Notes under the pieces: generated by a model | Seen by the model: only the letters and a program-made list of their open reading frames with translations | The model's database searches: none | Told to the model about the DNA's origin: nothing | Assembly (NCBI GenBank): GCA_023229785.1 | Contig: JALNYV010000001.1 | Span: 496,001 to 560,000, forward strand | Direction: 5' to 3' | Length of the DNA: 64,000 nt | From: Candidatus Dojkabacteria bacterium | GTDB taxonomy: Bacteria > Patescibacteria > Dojkabacteria > SC72 | Made by a program: the position numbers and the translations under genes | Shown here: piece by piece, positions 24,581-33,599 of the stretch | How positions within the stretch are numbered: position 1 is the stretch's first letter | Layout: each line of letters begins with the position of its first letter

Positions 24581-25429
24581 TGCCATACTTCCCAATATTC
24601 CATCTACTACTACTAATTCTGCTTCTGTTGCATTCGTTGTTGCTCCAAAGAAGTATGAGTGTCCAGTATAGTTATTTCCGTCTTTAAATTTCAAGGTTGA
24701 AAGGGTTATTATTCCAGACTGGCAGGGAGGCTCAAAGAAATTATTCCCTTCTTTAGTATCGTAGAAATATATCTTTCCAATTCTCCTGAATGTAGTGTTT
24801 AGCCACTCAAATTCAGAATATGTAGTACCAATATAGTTAGTTGTTACCATATTCATCCCAACCTCTACATTGTCATCTACCATCTCTTGTTGGTAAGTAG
24901 CACTATTATCTTCAAAGACTGCAAAAGCAGGGCAGCCAACAAAACCAATCCCAGACACTGCTTTCATTGTGAATATTTTATTGCCATCGTGTCTAATGAT
25001 TAAACCAGTTAATCCTGTATAGGTTGTTCCAGAAGGAAGTGAATCAGTACCTTGTCCATTGTAGTATTCTTTTACCGACCAACCTGTTGGAACTTGGGTT
25101 GTTACATACTTTCCAGTGGAGGTGGTTTCTGTTGGGGTTTCGACCTTAGGCTCGTCGGTAGCTGTCTCTTTCACTTCTTCAGTGGTTTTATCGTCTGTTT
25201 TATTATCAAAACTAATATTTATCTTTGGAATGTTAATAATTCCCTCTTTGTATAGAAGAACACAGAGAAGAGAAGCGGCCGTTAAGAAGAGAAGTATAGC
25301 TAAAATAATTAAAAACACTATTAAAGGTTTCTTAGATTTCGGTTTTACAACCTCCTTTGGAGCTTGAGGAGTTTCGGGAGATATTTTTACTGCTTCTGTT
25401 TGTTTTTCTTCTTTCATATTAAAAAACAT
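24569..25429 (-). CDS. Membrane-anchored extracytoplasmic protein, unknown function
   Basis: The 286-residue product has a Lys/Pro/Glu-rich cytoplasmic N-terminus (about 1-33), one membrane helix (about 34-60), a Thr/Glu-rich linker and a beta-rich extracytoplasmic domain of about 170 residues with two Cys that might pair. I do not recognise the domain. A second ATG four codons in (25417) is an equally good start. It is convergent with the GH3 gene and divergent from the secreted protein at 25544. Confidence 0.75.
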   Translation of the reverse strand: MFFNMKEEKQTEAVKISPETPQAPKEVVKPKSKKPLIVFLIILAILLFLTAASLLCVLLYKEGIINIPKINISFDNKTDDKTTEEVKETATDEPKVETPTETTSTGKYVTTQVPTGWSVKEYYNGQGTDSLPSGTTYTGLTGLIIRHDGNKIFTMKAVSGIGFVGCPAFAVFEDNSATYQQEMVDDNVEVGMNMVTTNYIGTTYSEFEWLNTTFRRIGKIYFYDTKEGNNFFEPPCQSGIITLSTLKFKDGNNYTGHSYFFGATTNATEAELVVVDGILGSMALVK

Positions 25430-25543
25430 AAAAGTTAATATATAGATAATATACCACTAATTAATTTCAGATTCTCTGCATTCTTGCTATTTATATACTA
25501 TTTGCATAATATGAAAATATAACCTTATTTTATTTCTATACCA

Positions 25544-26806
25544 ATGATGAATATTAAAAAAGCAATCACACCCTTTATTCTTTCTGTAATTACAGTGACG
25601 GCTATACTGGGAATTGCAGTCAATGTATTGGCTGTTGAGCCCTCGGCTTATGTCTCTTCTTGGAACAAGGAATTTATGATTAACGGCAGTTTTGAAGCAG
25701 CTACAAGGGATGCTGATTGGGCATCTACTGCAGTAAAAGCGTCTAACCCTGGATATGATTATTGTAATCCCGACGGGTGTGGGGTAGTCATTTTTGCTTC
25801 CAACCTTCCTCATACCGGAGATTACACCGCCTTTTTGGGTGGGAGGGTAGACAGGAACGATACATTAACATCCTCAACCATTGCTCTGGATAGTACTGCA
25901 GATAAATATGTTGTTAGCTACTATTACAGAGTTTATACCCAGGAGGCAGATGCGGAAGATAGTTTCAGGGTTGCAGTATACGATAAAACGAGCGGACATA
26001 CCGAAGACATATTGGCAATGAACAACTATACGAGTGATGATATTTCGGACAATAGTTGGTTATCTGATGGTTTTGATATTTCGGGATTTGTGGAAGACCA
26101 TGGTGTTACCGATATTGCCATAAAAGCATTTGGTTGGAATTCGGAAGATGCTGAGTATTCATCATTCTTTCTCGACGATATTTCTGTTTTAGGGTCATGG
26201 GGAGATATTGAAGCCCCAACCTCAAACACAATATCAATAAACAGCGATGCTACTGGAACAAAAGCTTCAGCAGTGACACTAGGACTTTTTTCAACAGATG
26301 CTATCTCGGGAATTGATTCAATGAGATTTTCTAATAATGGATCTAGTTGGTCTGGTTGGTACGATTATGCAACTACAATGTCCTGGGATATTACAAGTTC
26401 CGCATTTGGAGGAAGCACCTCTCAAGGAACAAAAACAGTTTATGTAGAGTTTAGAGACGAAGCGGAAAATGCATCTACAGCAATCTCGGATACAATAGTT
26501 TATGATACTAAAGCTCCAACTGGAACAATAAAGATAAATGCTGGAGCATCACATACTCACAGTAAGTATGTAACATTGAATTTGAGTATTGTTGAAGCCA
26601 ACGGTGGAAAACAGATGAGATTTTCAAACAATAGGTCAACTTGGAGTGCATGGGAAGCATATAATAAGACAAGATTAAACTGGAAAATGACATCTTCTAC
26701 CTATGGCGGAAATACTACCAAAGGGAAGAAATATGTGTATGTACAGTTTAAGGATGCGGTTGGAAATACATCAAGTAAATATTCTGACTACATATACTAT
26801 TACTAG
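25544..26806 (+). CDS. Secreted beta-sandwich surface protein with two Ig-like repeats
   Basis: The 420-residue product has a signal peptide (about 1-32, ending NVLAVE). Residues about 38-220 resemble a carbohydrate-binding or jelly-roll module (FMINGSFEAA...FLDDISVLG). Two repeats of about 98 residues follow (each MRFSNN-x3-W(S/T)xW...KxVYVxFxD), an Ig-like pattern common in secreted bacterial proteins. There is no sortase motif at the C-terminus, so it is secreted freely or held otherwise. The second repeat ends the protein. Confidence 0.8.
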   Translation: MMNIKKAITPFILSVITVTAILGIAVNVLAVEPSAYVSSWNKEFMINGSFEAATRDADWASTAVKASNPGYDYCNPDGCGVVIFASNLPHTGDYTAFLGGRVDRNDTLTSSTIALDSTADKYVVSYYYRVYTQEADAEDSFRVAVYDKTSGHTEDILAMNNYTSDDISDNSWLSDGFDISGFVEDHGVTDIAIKAFGWNSEDAEYSSFFLDDISVLGSWGDIEAPTSNTISINSDATGTKASAVTLGLFSTDAISGIDSMRFSNNGSSWSGWYDYATTMSWDITSSAFGGSTSQGTKTVYVEFRDEAENASTAISDTIVYDTKAPTGTIKINAGASHTHSKYVTLNLSIVEANGGKQMRFSNNRSTWSAWEAYNKTRLNWKMTSSTYGGNTTKGKKYVYVQFKDAVGNTSSKYSDYIYYY

Positions 26807-26829
26807 ATTGATCTAAATGAAAAATAGGT

Positions 26830-26899
26830 AAGAGTGGCGTTTTCTACTGGATATTTTTAACCCTTTGCTTCAGGAGATTTGCCACTTTTGGGCCAGTAG
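26830..26899 (+). other. Two interleaved inverted repeats, possible pseudoknot or alternative hairpins
   Basis: AAGAGTGGC (26830-26838) pairs with GCCACTTTT (26881-26889), and CTACTGG (26844-26850) pairs with CCAGTAG (26893-26899). The pairs cross, so they form a pseudoknot or are mutually exclusive. It follows the 25544 gene and lies upstream of the typA promoter. Confidence 0.4.
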
Positions 26900-27026
26900 G
26901 TTTTGGGTCTGGTCTCATTTTCTTTTGATAAATTATAACTTTTCGCATTATTTCTAAGCTTTTTCTCTTTATTAACGTTTATTTAGATATGTGATAGTTT
27001 CTACTGTATCTCTGAATCTCTTTTGT

Positions 27027-27035
27027 TGGTATAAT
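27027..27035 (+). promoter_or_regulatory. Extended -10 element of typA (leaderless spacing)
   Basis: TGgTATAAT ends seven bases before the ATG at 27043. Confidence 0.55.
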
Positions 27036-27042
27036 CAGCCCT

Positions 27043-28944
27043 ATGTCAGAAATCCTAAAGAAAGAAAATATAAGGAATATCGCCATTATTGCGCATGTTG
27101 ACCATGGGAAAACAACCTTAGTTGATGCAATTATGAAGCAGAGTAATCTCTTCAGAGACAACCAAGACGAAATGAAGCAAGAGCAGATTCTTGATAAAGG
27201 AGAACTTGAGAGGGAGAAGGGAATTACAATCCTTGCCAAAAACATTTCGATTAGATTTAAAGGGTACAAAATTAACATTATTGATACTCCAGGGCATGCT
27301 GATTTCGGAGGAGAGGTAGAAAGAACACTTAATATGGCTGATGGTTGTGTGCTAGTGGTTGATGCACAAGAAGGAGTAATGCCACAAACAAGAGTTGTTT
27401 TAAAAAGAGCTATGGAGCTTGGTTTAAAGCCAATTGTTGTAGTAAATAAGATAGATAAGAAATTGGCAAATATATCTAATACCATAGATAAAATCCAAAC
27501 ACTGTTCTTAGACTTAGCTAAAACTGAAGATCAATTAGACTTCCCAATTATTTATGCAATTGCTAGAGAAGGAAAGGTGTTTACAACTCTTCCAAGTGGA
27601 AACTTAAACGATGCATCAAGCACCACTGGAGATGTTTCTCCACTTTTAGATTTGATAGTCAAAACAGTACCAGCTCCAAAAGGGGAATTAAACGGCCCTT
27701 TTCAGATGCAAGTTTGCTCAATTGAATATGATGAACATTTGGGCAGAAGATTAATAGGGAGAATTAATAGAGGGGTTGTTAAGACAAATGATCCAATTAT
27801 TTTGCTTCCTGCAATTGAGACCGGAAAGAAGGAGCAGGGGAGAGTAAAAAAGTTGTATGTTAAAGAGGGTTTGGATTTTGTTGAGGTAGAATCTGCCTCT
27901 GCTGGGGAAATAGTTGCTGTTGTGGGTCTTGATATTAATGCCATTGGAGGGACTATTTGTGACCTAAATAATCCAGAACCACTTCCAACATTTAAGATAT
28001 CACCTCCTTCTGTAAGTATTAAATTTGAGGCAAATACTTCTCCACTTGTTGGAAAAGATGGTAAGTTCGTGACTGCAAAACTTCTCCAAAAAAGACTAGA
28101 AAAAGAGATTGAAACAAACGTTAGTTTAGAAATTAGGGCAAGCGATGGAAGCTCGTATGTTGTTGCTGGAAGGGGAGAACTTCAGCTTTCAATACTAATT
28201 GAAACACTTAGAAGAGAAGGGTTTGAATTTCAGGTTAGAAAACCAGAAGTAATATTAAAACAAATCGATGGAAAGATGCATGAGCCACTGGATACCGTTT
28301 TTGTTGACGTACCTGAAGCAAGCTTAGGGATTGTAACTGCTGAGTTAAGTAGAAGAGGTGGGACGATGAAGGATATGAAAAATGAAGGTGGTAGAGTGTA
28401 TTTCGAGTACGAAGTGCTCACTCGAAATATATTTGGACTTAGAAACTATTTCATGACTGAAACAAAGGGTATGGCTGTATTTAACACTCTATTTAACAGA
28501 TATGTTAAAACCTCTAATGCACCTTCGCCATATAGAAAAGGTGTTATTCTGTCTGCTGAAAATGGTGTAACAAGGGGATATGCACTGAACATGGTACAGG
28601 AGAGAGGGGAGTTATTCACTGGTCCAGGAGAAGAGGTTTACGAAGGAATGATTATTGGATTAAACAAATATGAGGGGGATATGGAGGTAAATCCTTGTAA
28701 AGAAAGACATAAAACAAGTGTGAGAATGAGCCATGCAGAAGTAACACTAACAGAGTTGAAAGCCACAAAACAATTAACTTTAGAGTACGCACTTTCATTT
28801 CTAGCTGAAGACGAGGTATTAGAAGTAACGCCAGAGCATTTAAGACTTAGGAAAGTGTTTCTATCAAAAACCGCAAGAGAGTGGTCTAAAAGAAAGAACC
28901 TTAGTGAGTTTGCTAAAAAGCAGATGGGGATAACAGAAGAGTAA
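27043..28944 (+). CDS. typA: Ribosome-associated translational GTPase TypA/BipA
   Basis: TypA is an EF-G-like GTPase acting on the ribosome, important in stress and cold and in 50S assembly. The 633-residue product has G1 AHVDHGKTT (17-25), the G2 Thr in KGITI, G3 DTPGHADF, G4 NKID, then the domain II/III, EF-G domain V-like and the TypA-specific C-terminal domain. Length is slightly over the usual 600-615. A promoter lies right before the ATG, giving almost no leader. Confidence 0.96.
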   Translation: MSEILKKENIRNIAIIAHVDHGKTTLVDAIMKQSNLFRDNQDEMKQEQILDKGELEREKGITILAKNISIRFKGYKINIIDTPGHADFGGEVERTLNMADGCVLVVDAQEGVMPQTRVVLKRAMELGLKPIVVVNKIDKKLANISNTIDKIQTLFLDLAKTEDQLDFPIIYAIAREGKVFTTLPSGNLNDASSTTGDVSPLLDLIVKTVPAPKGELNGPFQMQVCSIEYDEHLGRRLIGRINRGVVKTNDPIILLPAIETGKKEQGRVKKLYVKEGLDFVEVESASAGEIVAVVGLDINAIGGTICDLNNPEPLPTFKISPPSVSIKFEANTSPLVGKDGKFVTAKLLQKRLEKEIETNVSLEIRASDGSSYVVAGRGELQLSILIETLRREGFEFQVRKPEVILKQIDGKMHEPLDTVFVDVPEASLGIVTAELSRRGGTMKDMKNEGGRVYFEYEVLTRNIFGLRNYFMTETKGMAVFNTLFNRYVKTSNAPSPYRKGVILSAENGVTRGYALNMVQERGELFTGPGEEVYEGMIIGLNKYEGDMEVNPCKERHKTSVRMSHAEVTLTELKATKQLTLEYALSFLAEDEVLEVTPEHLRLRKVFLSKTAREWSKRKNLSEFAKKQMGITEE

Positions 28945-28949
28945 GTTTC

Positions 28950-29119
28950 AAAAAGAAAACGAGAAGAGCTGTATATACCATGAAAATGGTGAAGTAACTT
29001 GCGTTACCTCTTATACAACTCTCCTCGACAATTTTTCAGAGACTAGGTCTATTGGCCGGCGCAACCAATGAAAAAAACCTAGTCTCCTTTAAGGAGGAGA
29101 GACAACGAAACGTCTCTTG
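28950..29119 (-). ncRNA. Candidate structured RNA of unknown family (minus strand)
   Basis: Three stem-loops stand in a 180-bp gap: AGAGAC/GTCTCT (around 29099-29117), a perfect 10-bp GAGACTAGGT/ACCTAGTCTC (29039-29086) and a 15-bp stem at 28961-28975 with 29012-29026. The last has two mismatches if read on plus but two G-U pairs on minus, so minus is favoured. It encloses two small hairpins, one with a GCAA loop on minus, and is followed on minus by a T-rich run. A minus-strand TATAAT (29130-29125) lies at the right distance upstream. No known family recognised. Confidence 0.4.
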
Positions 29120-29165
29120 CGAATATTATAGGACAACCTTCGTTTTTTTTCAATTTCTGTTAGAA

Positions 29166-29171
29166 TATAAT
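29166..29171 (+). promoter_or_regulatory. -10 box of the M29 aminopeptidase gene
   Basis: TATAAT, 22 bases before the ATG at 29194. Confidence 0.45.
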
Positions 29172-29193
29172 ACTTAGTTAAATATAAAATAAA

Positions 29194-30309
29194 ATGTTTA
29201 ACGACCCAAGAAATACAGCCCTTGCGAAAGTATTTGTGGAGCATTCACTAAAAGTTAAAAAAGGAGATAAGGTTGTTATTAGCACGTCAGATTTGGACTG
29301 TGAGGATATTGTAAGAGAGTGTATGAAATTGATTTTAAAGAAAGGTGCATATTTATATCTAGATATAATGGGGTGGAATTGGTTGATAGATAGGTCTTCG
29401 AAAGGTGATTTTGTTAAGCTTTTTTATGATTATGCAAATGAAGATCAGTTGAAGAATATTCCAACTATATATAAAAACATTGTTGATTGGGGAGATAAGT
29501 TCGTAAGGATAACTACCTTTGATAACTATTCAAATATGAACGGGGTAGATGCTAAAAAGAAAGCGATAAGAGCTTCTGCCAGAGAAACTTGGTTTCATGA
29601 GATAATAAAGAAAGGATGGGTTTTAACATACTACCCAACCCCGGCTTTAGCAATGCAATGTGGGATGTCGTTTTCACAGTTTACTGACTTCTATTTTAAC
29701 GCAACGTTGGTTGATTATAAAAAGATGGAGAAATCTGGAGAAAAGATATTAAAGCTACTGGACAAAGGAAAGGCCGTCAGAGTTGTTGGTGAGGGGACAG
29801 ATATTAAAATGAGCATTGATGGAAGATTAGCAGATAATGCGGCTGGTGATAAGAATATCCCAGATGGTGAAGTATTTATTGCTCCTGTTCGTAAAACAGT
29901 ACAAGGGGAAATACTTTTTGACCTGCCGAATTTCAAAGACGGGGTAGATGTTGTTAATGCAAAATTGATTATTAAGGATGGAAAGGTTGTTAAGGCGAGT
30001 GCGACGGCAGGGGAAGATGTACTTCTTTCAAATCTAGATACTGACGCCGGGGCAAGATATTTTGGTGAGCTTGGAATTGGCTTAAACTACGGGATTACTC
30101 GTCCGATGAGAACAACTCTATTTGATGAGAAAATTGGTGGTACAATTCATATGGCGTTAGGAAATTCATATGAAGATGAAAGAGGAGGGGCATTAACGGG
30201 TGGTAACAAGTCGGCTATACACTGGGATATGGTAAAAGACATGAGGAAGAAAGGGAGTAAGATATACATAGATGACAAATTGGTGTTTGAAGAGGGTAAA
30301 TGGTTATAA
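29194..30309 (+). CDS. M29 family (AmpS/AmpT-like) metallo-aminopeptidase
   Basis: The 371-residue product resembles M29 aminopeptidases, which remove N-terminal residues from peptides with two metal ions. Family motifs are visible: an EGTDIKMSI segment, NIPDGEVFIAPV with the metal-binding Glu, ELGIGLN, GTIHMALGNSYEDERGG with metal-binding His, and SAIHWDMVKDM with His and Asp near the C-terminus. Length is slightly short of the usual 400-410. It is cytoplasmic and likely a peptide scavenging enzyme. Confidence 0.9.
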   Translation: MFNDPRNTALAKVFVEHSLKVKKGDKVVISTSDLDCEDIVRECMKLILKKGAYLYLDIMGWNWLIDRSSKGDFVKLFYDYANEDQLKNIPTIYKNIVDWGDKFVRITTFDNYSNMNGVDAKKKAIRASARETWFHEIIKKGWVLTYYPTPALAMQCGMSFSQFTDFYFNATLVDYKKMEKSGEKILKLLDKGKAVRVVGEGTDIKMSIDGRLADNAAGDKNIPDGEVFIAPVRKTVQGEILFDLPNFKDGVDVVNAKLIIKDGKVVKASATAGEDVLLSNLDTDAGARYFGELGIGLNYGITRPMRTTLFDEKIGGTIHMALGNSYEDERGGALTGGNKSAIHWDMVKDMRKKGSKIYIDDKLVFEEGKWL

Positions 30310-30330
30310 ATAAATTTATTTTATAAAGAA

Positions 30331-32319
30331 ATGAAAGAAACATCTAAAATATATGCCTTAATAGCTCTTATTGAAGGCATTATCCTCGGAATCCTTTTCA
30401 CGGTTCTGTTTGCATGGAAACCAGTCGGGATATCTTTTCCAATATTTGCTATAACCTTTTTTTTGTTTATCCTTCTTCCAGTGATAATTGTAGAGTGGAA
30501 GAGCGGATTTAAAAGAATTAACTTTTCTCTGATTTTTTCCATTCTTTTTCTCTTTCTCTCATTAATATTTACCTACAGACTATCTGAAAATATTAAAATA
30601 TTTGCATTTATCTCTCTTCCTGTTCTGTATCTATCGTCATTGATTTCCCTTTTTAACAAAAGTTACGTTAAGAATTTCGGACTTCTTTCCTTTATTGCTT
30701 TACCAATATCAATATTGATCTCTTGGTTTGTTGACCTCTTTAAATTCGTTTCAAACTTAGATTTTGGTAAAGGATTGTCAAAGAGTGCAAGATCAGTTAT
30801 TGGGAAGATATTTTTAGGGCTTCTTATTGCCATTCCTTTTCTTTTTCTCTTTGTTATCTTGTTATCTTCTGCAGATGATGTATTTGCAAGGTTTGTAGGG
30901 GATTTCATTAAAAATACTTTTGGAGTTTGGTTTGGGACTATTGATGCGTTATTTTCAACATTAGGAAAGATATTTGTTGGATTTCTTGTCTTTATGTTTA
31001 CTTCCGTATTTAGCTATTCAATATTCAATAGGGATAGCTTTATTTCTAAGATATGGGACAAGATCGATTGGATGTCATTTAAGAATTGGAAGCGAGATTG
31101 GGATTTTACAATTACTTCGGCTTTTATGTTTTTCATAAATCTTTTGTTTATTGCTTTTGTAGTAGTTCAGTTTGTATATCTGTTTGGAGGAGCAAGTAAT
31201 GTAGTTGGTCTTAAAGCCAATTTCACATATGCAGATTATGCTAGGAGAGGGTTTTTGGAGCTAATTGTCACCTCTTCTTTGGTATTCCTTCTTTCGTTCA
31301 TTCTTAACTTTAAAGTAAATGCAGATACGGTTTTAAAGAAGATATTCTACAGAATAAATCATGTGTTAATGTCTCTGCTTGTACTTGTTATGACGTATTC
31401 TGCAACAAGTAGGCTACTTCTTTACGAGAGTGTTTACGGATTTACAAATACAAGATTATTGGTACATGTTGCAATTGCAGTAATTGCGCTAATGTACATA
31501 CTTCTCTACATTTCTTTGCTTTCTAAAAAGGGAGAACAGTTTACAAATGTTTCCGCATCTGTGCTAGTTCTTGTCGTATTCTCAATGTTTATTGCTGTTC
31601 CAATGGACTATGTAAGTGCAAAGTTAAACTACAACAGATATCTAACTACAAAGAAATTAGATTTTGGCTATATGAATTCGCTATCAGACGAGGCAGTTCC
31701 AGTACTAATTGAGATTAGTAGGAATGATAAAGTTGATGCGGGAGTGAGGGATATTGTTAAGGCACAGTTACAGTACAGGTATAAGATGAATATGAAGAAT
31801 GAGAAGATTCCATGGCAGGGAATTAACTTTCTTTTTAACAAGAATAAACAAGACGCTAAAAATGAAATAGGGGATACCGACTGGATACAGAAGGCCCAGG
31901 ACTCATTAAACCTCTTTATAAAAGGATATATTGCAACAATGGCTGAGGGCAAATTTGATGATGCTTATGCGAATTATTGGACGACTGCGGCAGCAAAAGT
32001 AGATCTTGATGGTACTACCGTCCGAATACTCTCTTTTACTCCAGTTGAGAAAACGTATAGCATTAGTGAGTGGCTTTCACCAACGGCAAGTATTTTTGTT
32101 GATGCCAATGTTGAGTACTCGTGGGATAGCTCAAAAGACACTTATCAATATTTCCAAAGCTCCTCCAATGTTGAGCAGCTATTGATAATAAATGAAAATG
32201 GAAACTGGAAAATCAAAAGTGCCGATGTCTTTCCCCTTGGAACAGTCAATGGGGATAAAGGGCAATTGAAGGGATGGCCAAGCGTTGTTGGGTACCCGCT
32301 TGTTCTCCCTGGTGTTTAA
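30331..32319 (+). CDS. DUF4173/DUF4153-like polytopic membrane protein with C-terminal soluble domain
   Basis: The 662-residue product has about 12 membrane segments in the first 430 residues, with the LLSSADDVFARFV segment seen in DUF4173/DUF4153 proteins. The last about 150 residues are soluble and resemble an NTF2-like fold (IATMAEGKFDDAYANYW...LLIINENGNWKIKSADV). Function is unknown; the combination suggests a membrane protein with an external or internal ligand-binding domain. It follows the aminopeptidase by 21 bp. Confidence 0.75.
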   Translation: MKETSKIYALIALIEGIILGILFTVLFAWKPVGISFPIFAITFFLFILLPVIIVEWKSGFKRINFSLIFSILFLFLSLIFTYRLSENIKIFAFISLPVLYLSSLISLFNKSYVKNFGLLSFIALPISILISWFVDLFKFVSNLDFGKGLSKSARSVIGKIFLGLLIAIPFLFLFVILLSSADDVFARFVGDFIKNTFGVWFGTIDALFSTLGKIFVGFLVFMFTSVFSYSIFNRDSFISKIWDKIDWMSFKNWKRDWDFTITSAFMFFINLLFIAFVVVQFVYLFGGASNVVGLKANFTYADYARRGFLELIVTSSLVFLLSFILNFKVNADTVLKKIFYRINHVLMSLLVLVMTYSATSRLLLYESVYGFTNTRLLVHVAIAVIALMYILLYISLLSKKGEQFTNVSASVLVLVVFSMFIAVPMDYVSAKLNYNRYLTTKKLDFGYMNSLSDEAVPVLIEISRNDKVDAGVRDIVKAQLQYRYKMNMKNEKIPWQGINFLFNKNKQDAKNEIGDTDWIQKAQDSLNLFIKGYIATMAEGKFDDAYANYWTTAAAKVDLDGTTVRILSFTPVEKTYSISEWLSPTASIFVDANVEYSWDSSKDTYQYFQSSSNVEQLLIINENGNWKIKSADVFPLGTVNGDKGQLKGWPSVVGYPLVLPGV

Positions 32320-32331
32320 TTTGTGCCTATG

Positions 32332-32340
32332 TGCTATAAT
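32332..32340 (+). promoter_or_regulatory. Extended -10 element with long leader before the RRM gene
   Basis: TGcTATAAT lies 86 bases before the ATG at 32427, leaving a U-rich leader of about 75-80 nt. Long leaders are typical of cold-responsive RNA-binding protein mRNAs. Confidence 0.5.
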
Positions 32341-32426
32341 GACCCCAGATTAACATATCTCTTTAATGTGGTTTAAATCATATTTTAGTGTTGTGTTGGT
32401 TAGTTTTAATTTTTTATTTTTTCTTA

Positions 32427-32765
32427 ATGAACGATCAGTTCAAAATATTTGTCGGAAATCTTAATTTCGACACAGCCATTGAAGCACTTGTTGAAATTGC
32501 TTCTAAATATGGTGAGGTAGCAGAATCATACAAACCTATGGGTAAAGGATTCGCCTTCATTACATTCAAAACTAAAGAAGCAGTTGATGCTGCTATCGAG
32601 GGAATGAACGGAATGACAGTTGACGGAAGAGAACTAAACGTCAATATCGCAAGACCAAGAGAAGAGAGACCAAGAGGAGATTTCGGTGCAAACCGAGGTG
32701 GATTTAGAGGTGGAAACGATCGAGGTGGTTCAACCGGTGGATTCAGAAGAGATTTCAGAAGATAA
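32427..32765 (+). CDS. RRM-type RNA-binding protein with RGG tail
   Basis: A small glycine-rich RNA-binding protein, likely an RNA chaperone. From ATG 32427 (an upstream in-frame start at 32388 would add a hydrophobic non-family stretch) it has 112 residues: one RRM with RNP2 IFVGNL and RNP1 KGFAFITF, then an Arg/Gly-rich tail. The pattern matches bacterial and plant cold-induced RRM proteins. It is monocistronic, with a long leader and a strong terminator. Confidence 0.92.
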   Translation: MNDQFKIFVGNLNFDTAIEALVEIASKYGEVAESYKPMGKGFAFITFKTKEAVDAAIEGMNGMTVDGRELNVNIARPREERPRGDFGANRGGFRGGNDRGGSTGGFRRDFRR

Positions 32766-32787
32766 TTCTGTATTGATTTGAATTTGG

Positions 32788-32813
32788 AAAAGGCCTCTGC
32801 AAAGAGGCCTTTT
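32788..32813 (+). terminator. Rho-independent terminator of the RRM gene
   Basis: AAAAGGCCTCT (32788-32798), loop GCAA, AGAGGCCTTTT (32803-32813): an 11-bp perfect stem with stable tetraloop and T-rich end. Confidence 0.88.
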
Positions 32814-32821
32814 GTTACTTG

Positions 32822-33211
32822 TTAACTAATTATTCTGATATCTGATTTAGAGATTTCTTTTAGATATTTAAAATCTTTTGGATTTCTAGTTAAAATAGTA
32901 TCGCAGTATTTACTCGCACTAAAGAATTGAAGTGAGTCTTCAAAGTCTTTGAAAGGGTTATTCGTTGATTCCAAAACAATGTCTTTCCCAAGTGGAATTA
33001 TTTCCACGATGGTCAAAAAATGTTTCATTAATTCGTGCAATTCGGATTTGAATTTAATTTTTAAAATATAGTTGGTTATATGTATGCTTAGTGCTGAAAT
33101 ATATAAGTTCCCACTCCCTATACTGTCAAATGTTGAGATTAAATCCATCATAGTGCCGTTTCTATTTGTTAAATAATCAATAATTATATTCGCATCAAGA
33201 AATAGTTTCAT
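32822..33211 (-). CDS. PIN-domain toxin-like protein (VapC type)
   Basis: The 129-residue product begins LFLDANIIIDYL, the first Asp strand of PIN-domain ribonucleases, and has later acidic positions in KDFEDSLQ and ILTRNPKDF. The usual Glu after the second strand (ALSIHITNYI) appears missing, so activity is uncertain. PIN toxins cut tRNA or other RNA when their antitoxin is degraded. It overlaps the antitoxin stop by one base and is the second gene of the pair. The opposite-strand RRM terminator lies at its 3' end. Confidence 0.82.
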   Translation of the reverse strand: MKLFLDANIIIDYLTNRNGTMMDLISTFDSIGSGNLYISALSIHITNYILKIKFKSELHELMKHFLTIVEIIPLGKDIVLESTNNPFKDFEDSLQFFSASKYCDTILTRNPKDFKYLKEISKSDIRIIS

Positions 33212-33516
33212 TAATTTTTTGGATTATATTTCTTCAAAAGTAAATTAAGATATTCATCTTTGTAACTTTTCACCTTCTTTTTTGGCTTCTTAAATTCAAA
33301 TTTTCCAGCTACTTCATTTAGAATTTTATTAAAATCTTCTTGACTTATTACTTTCTTCTTTAGTGTTATTTCATATTGAGAGGGAATGAAGTAACCGATG
33401 GATTTTCCTCTTTCTAAAACTTCATATTTTACCCCAAAAGCTAACCCGTCTTTTAGTTGGGTTAAATTTTTTCGGAAATCTCTAAGTTTTATTTTTGTAT
33501 AGTCTTTATTGTCCAT
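33211..33516 (-). CDS. Phd/YefM-like antitoxin
   Basis: The 101-residue product has a Phd/YefM-type N-terminus (KLRDFRKNLTQLKDG...YEVLERGKSIGYFIPSQYE), used for dimerisation and operator binding, and a charged Lys-rich C-terminus that would bind the PIN toxin. It precedes the toxin, as usual for such operons. A perfect palindrome (33517-33536) sits directly before its ATG and covers the -10 box, a clear autoregulatory operator. Confidence 0.8.
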   Translation of the reverse strand: MDNKDYTKIKLRDFRKNLTQLKDGLAFGVKYEVLERGKSIGYFIPSQYEITLKKKVISQEDFNKILNEVAGKFEFKKPKKKVKSYKDEYLNLLLKKYNPKN

Positions 33517-33536
33517 TGTTAAACATTAGTTTAACA
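33517..33536 (-). promoter_or_regulatory. Palindromic operator over the toxin-antitoxin promoter
   Basis: TGTTAAAC-ATTA-GTTTAACA is a perfect 8-4-8 dyad touching the antitoxin ATG (33516). On the minus strand -35 TTGAAA (33556-33551) and -10 TAAACT (33533-33528) are 17 bp apart, so the dyad overlaps the -10. Confidence 0.7.
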
Positions 33537-33599
33537 TTTGGGCATCAATATTTCAACATGATATACGTACTTATAGTAGTAAAACATCAATTATTATTT

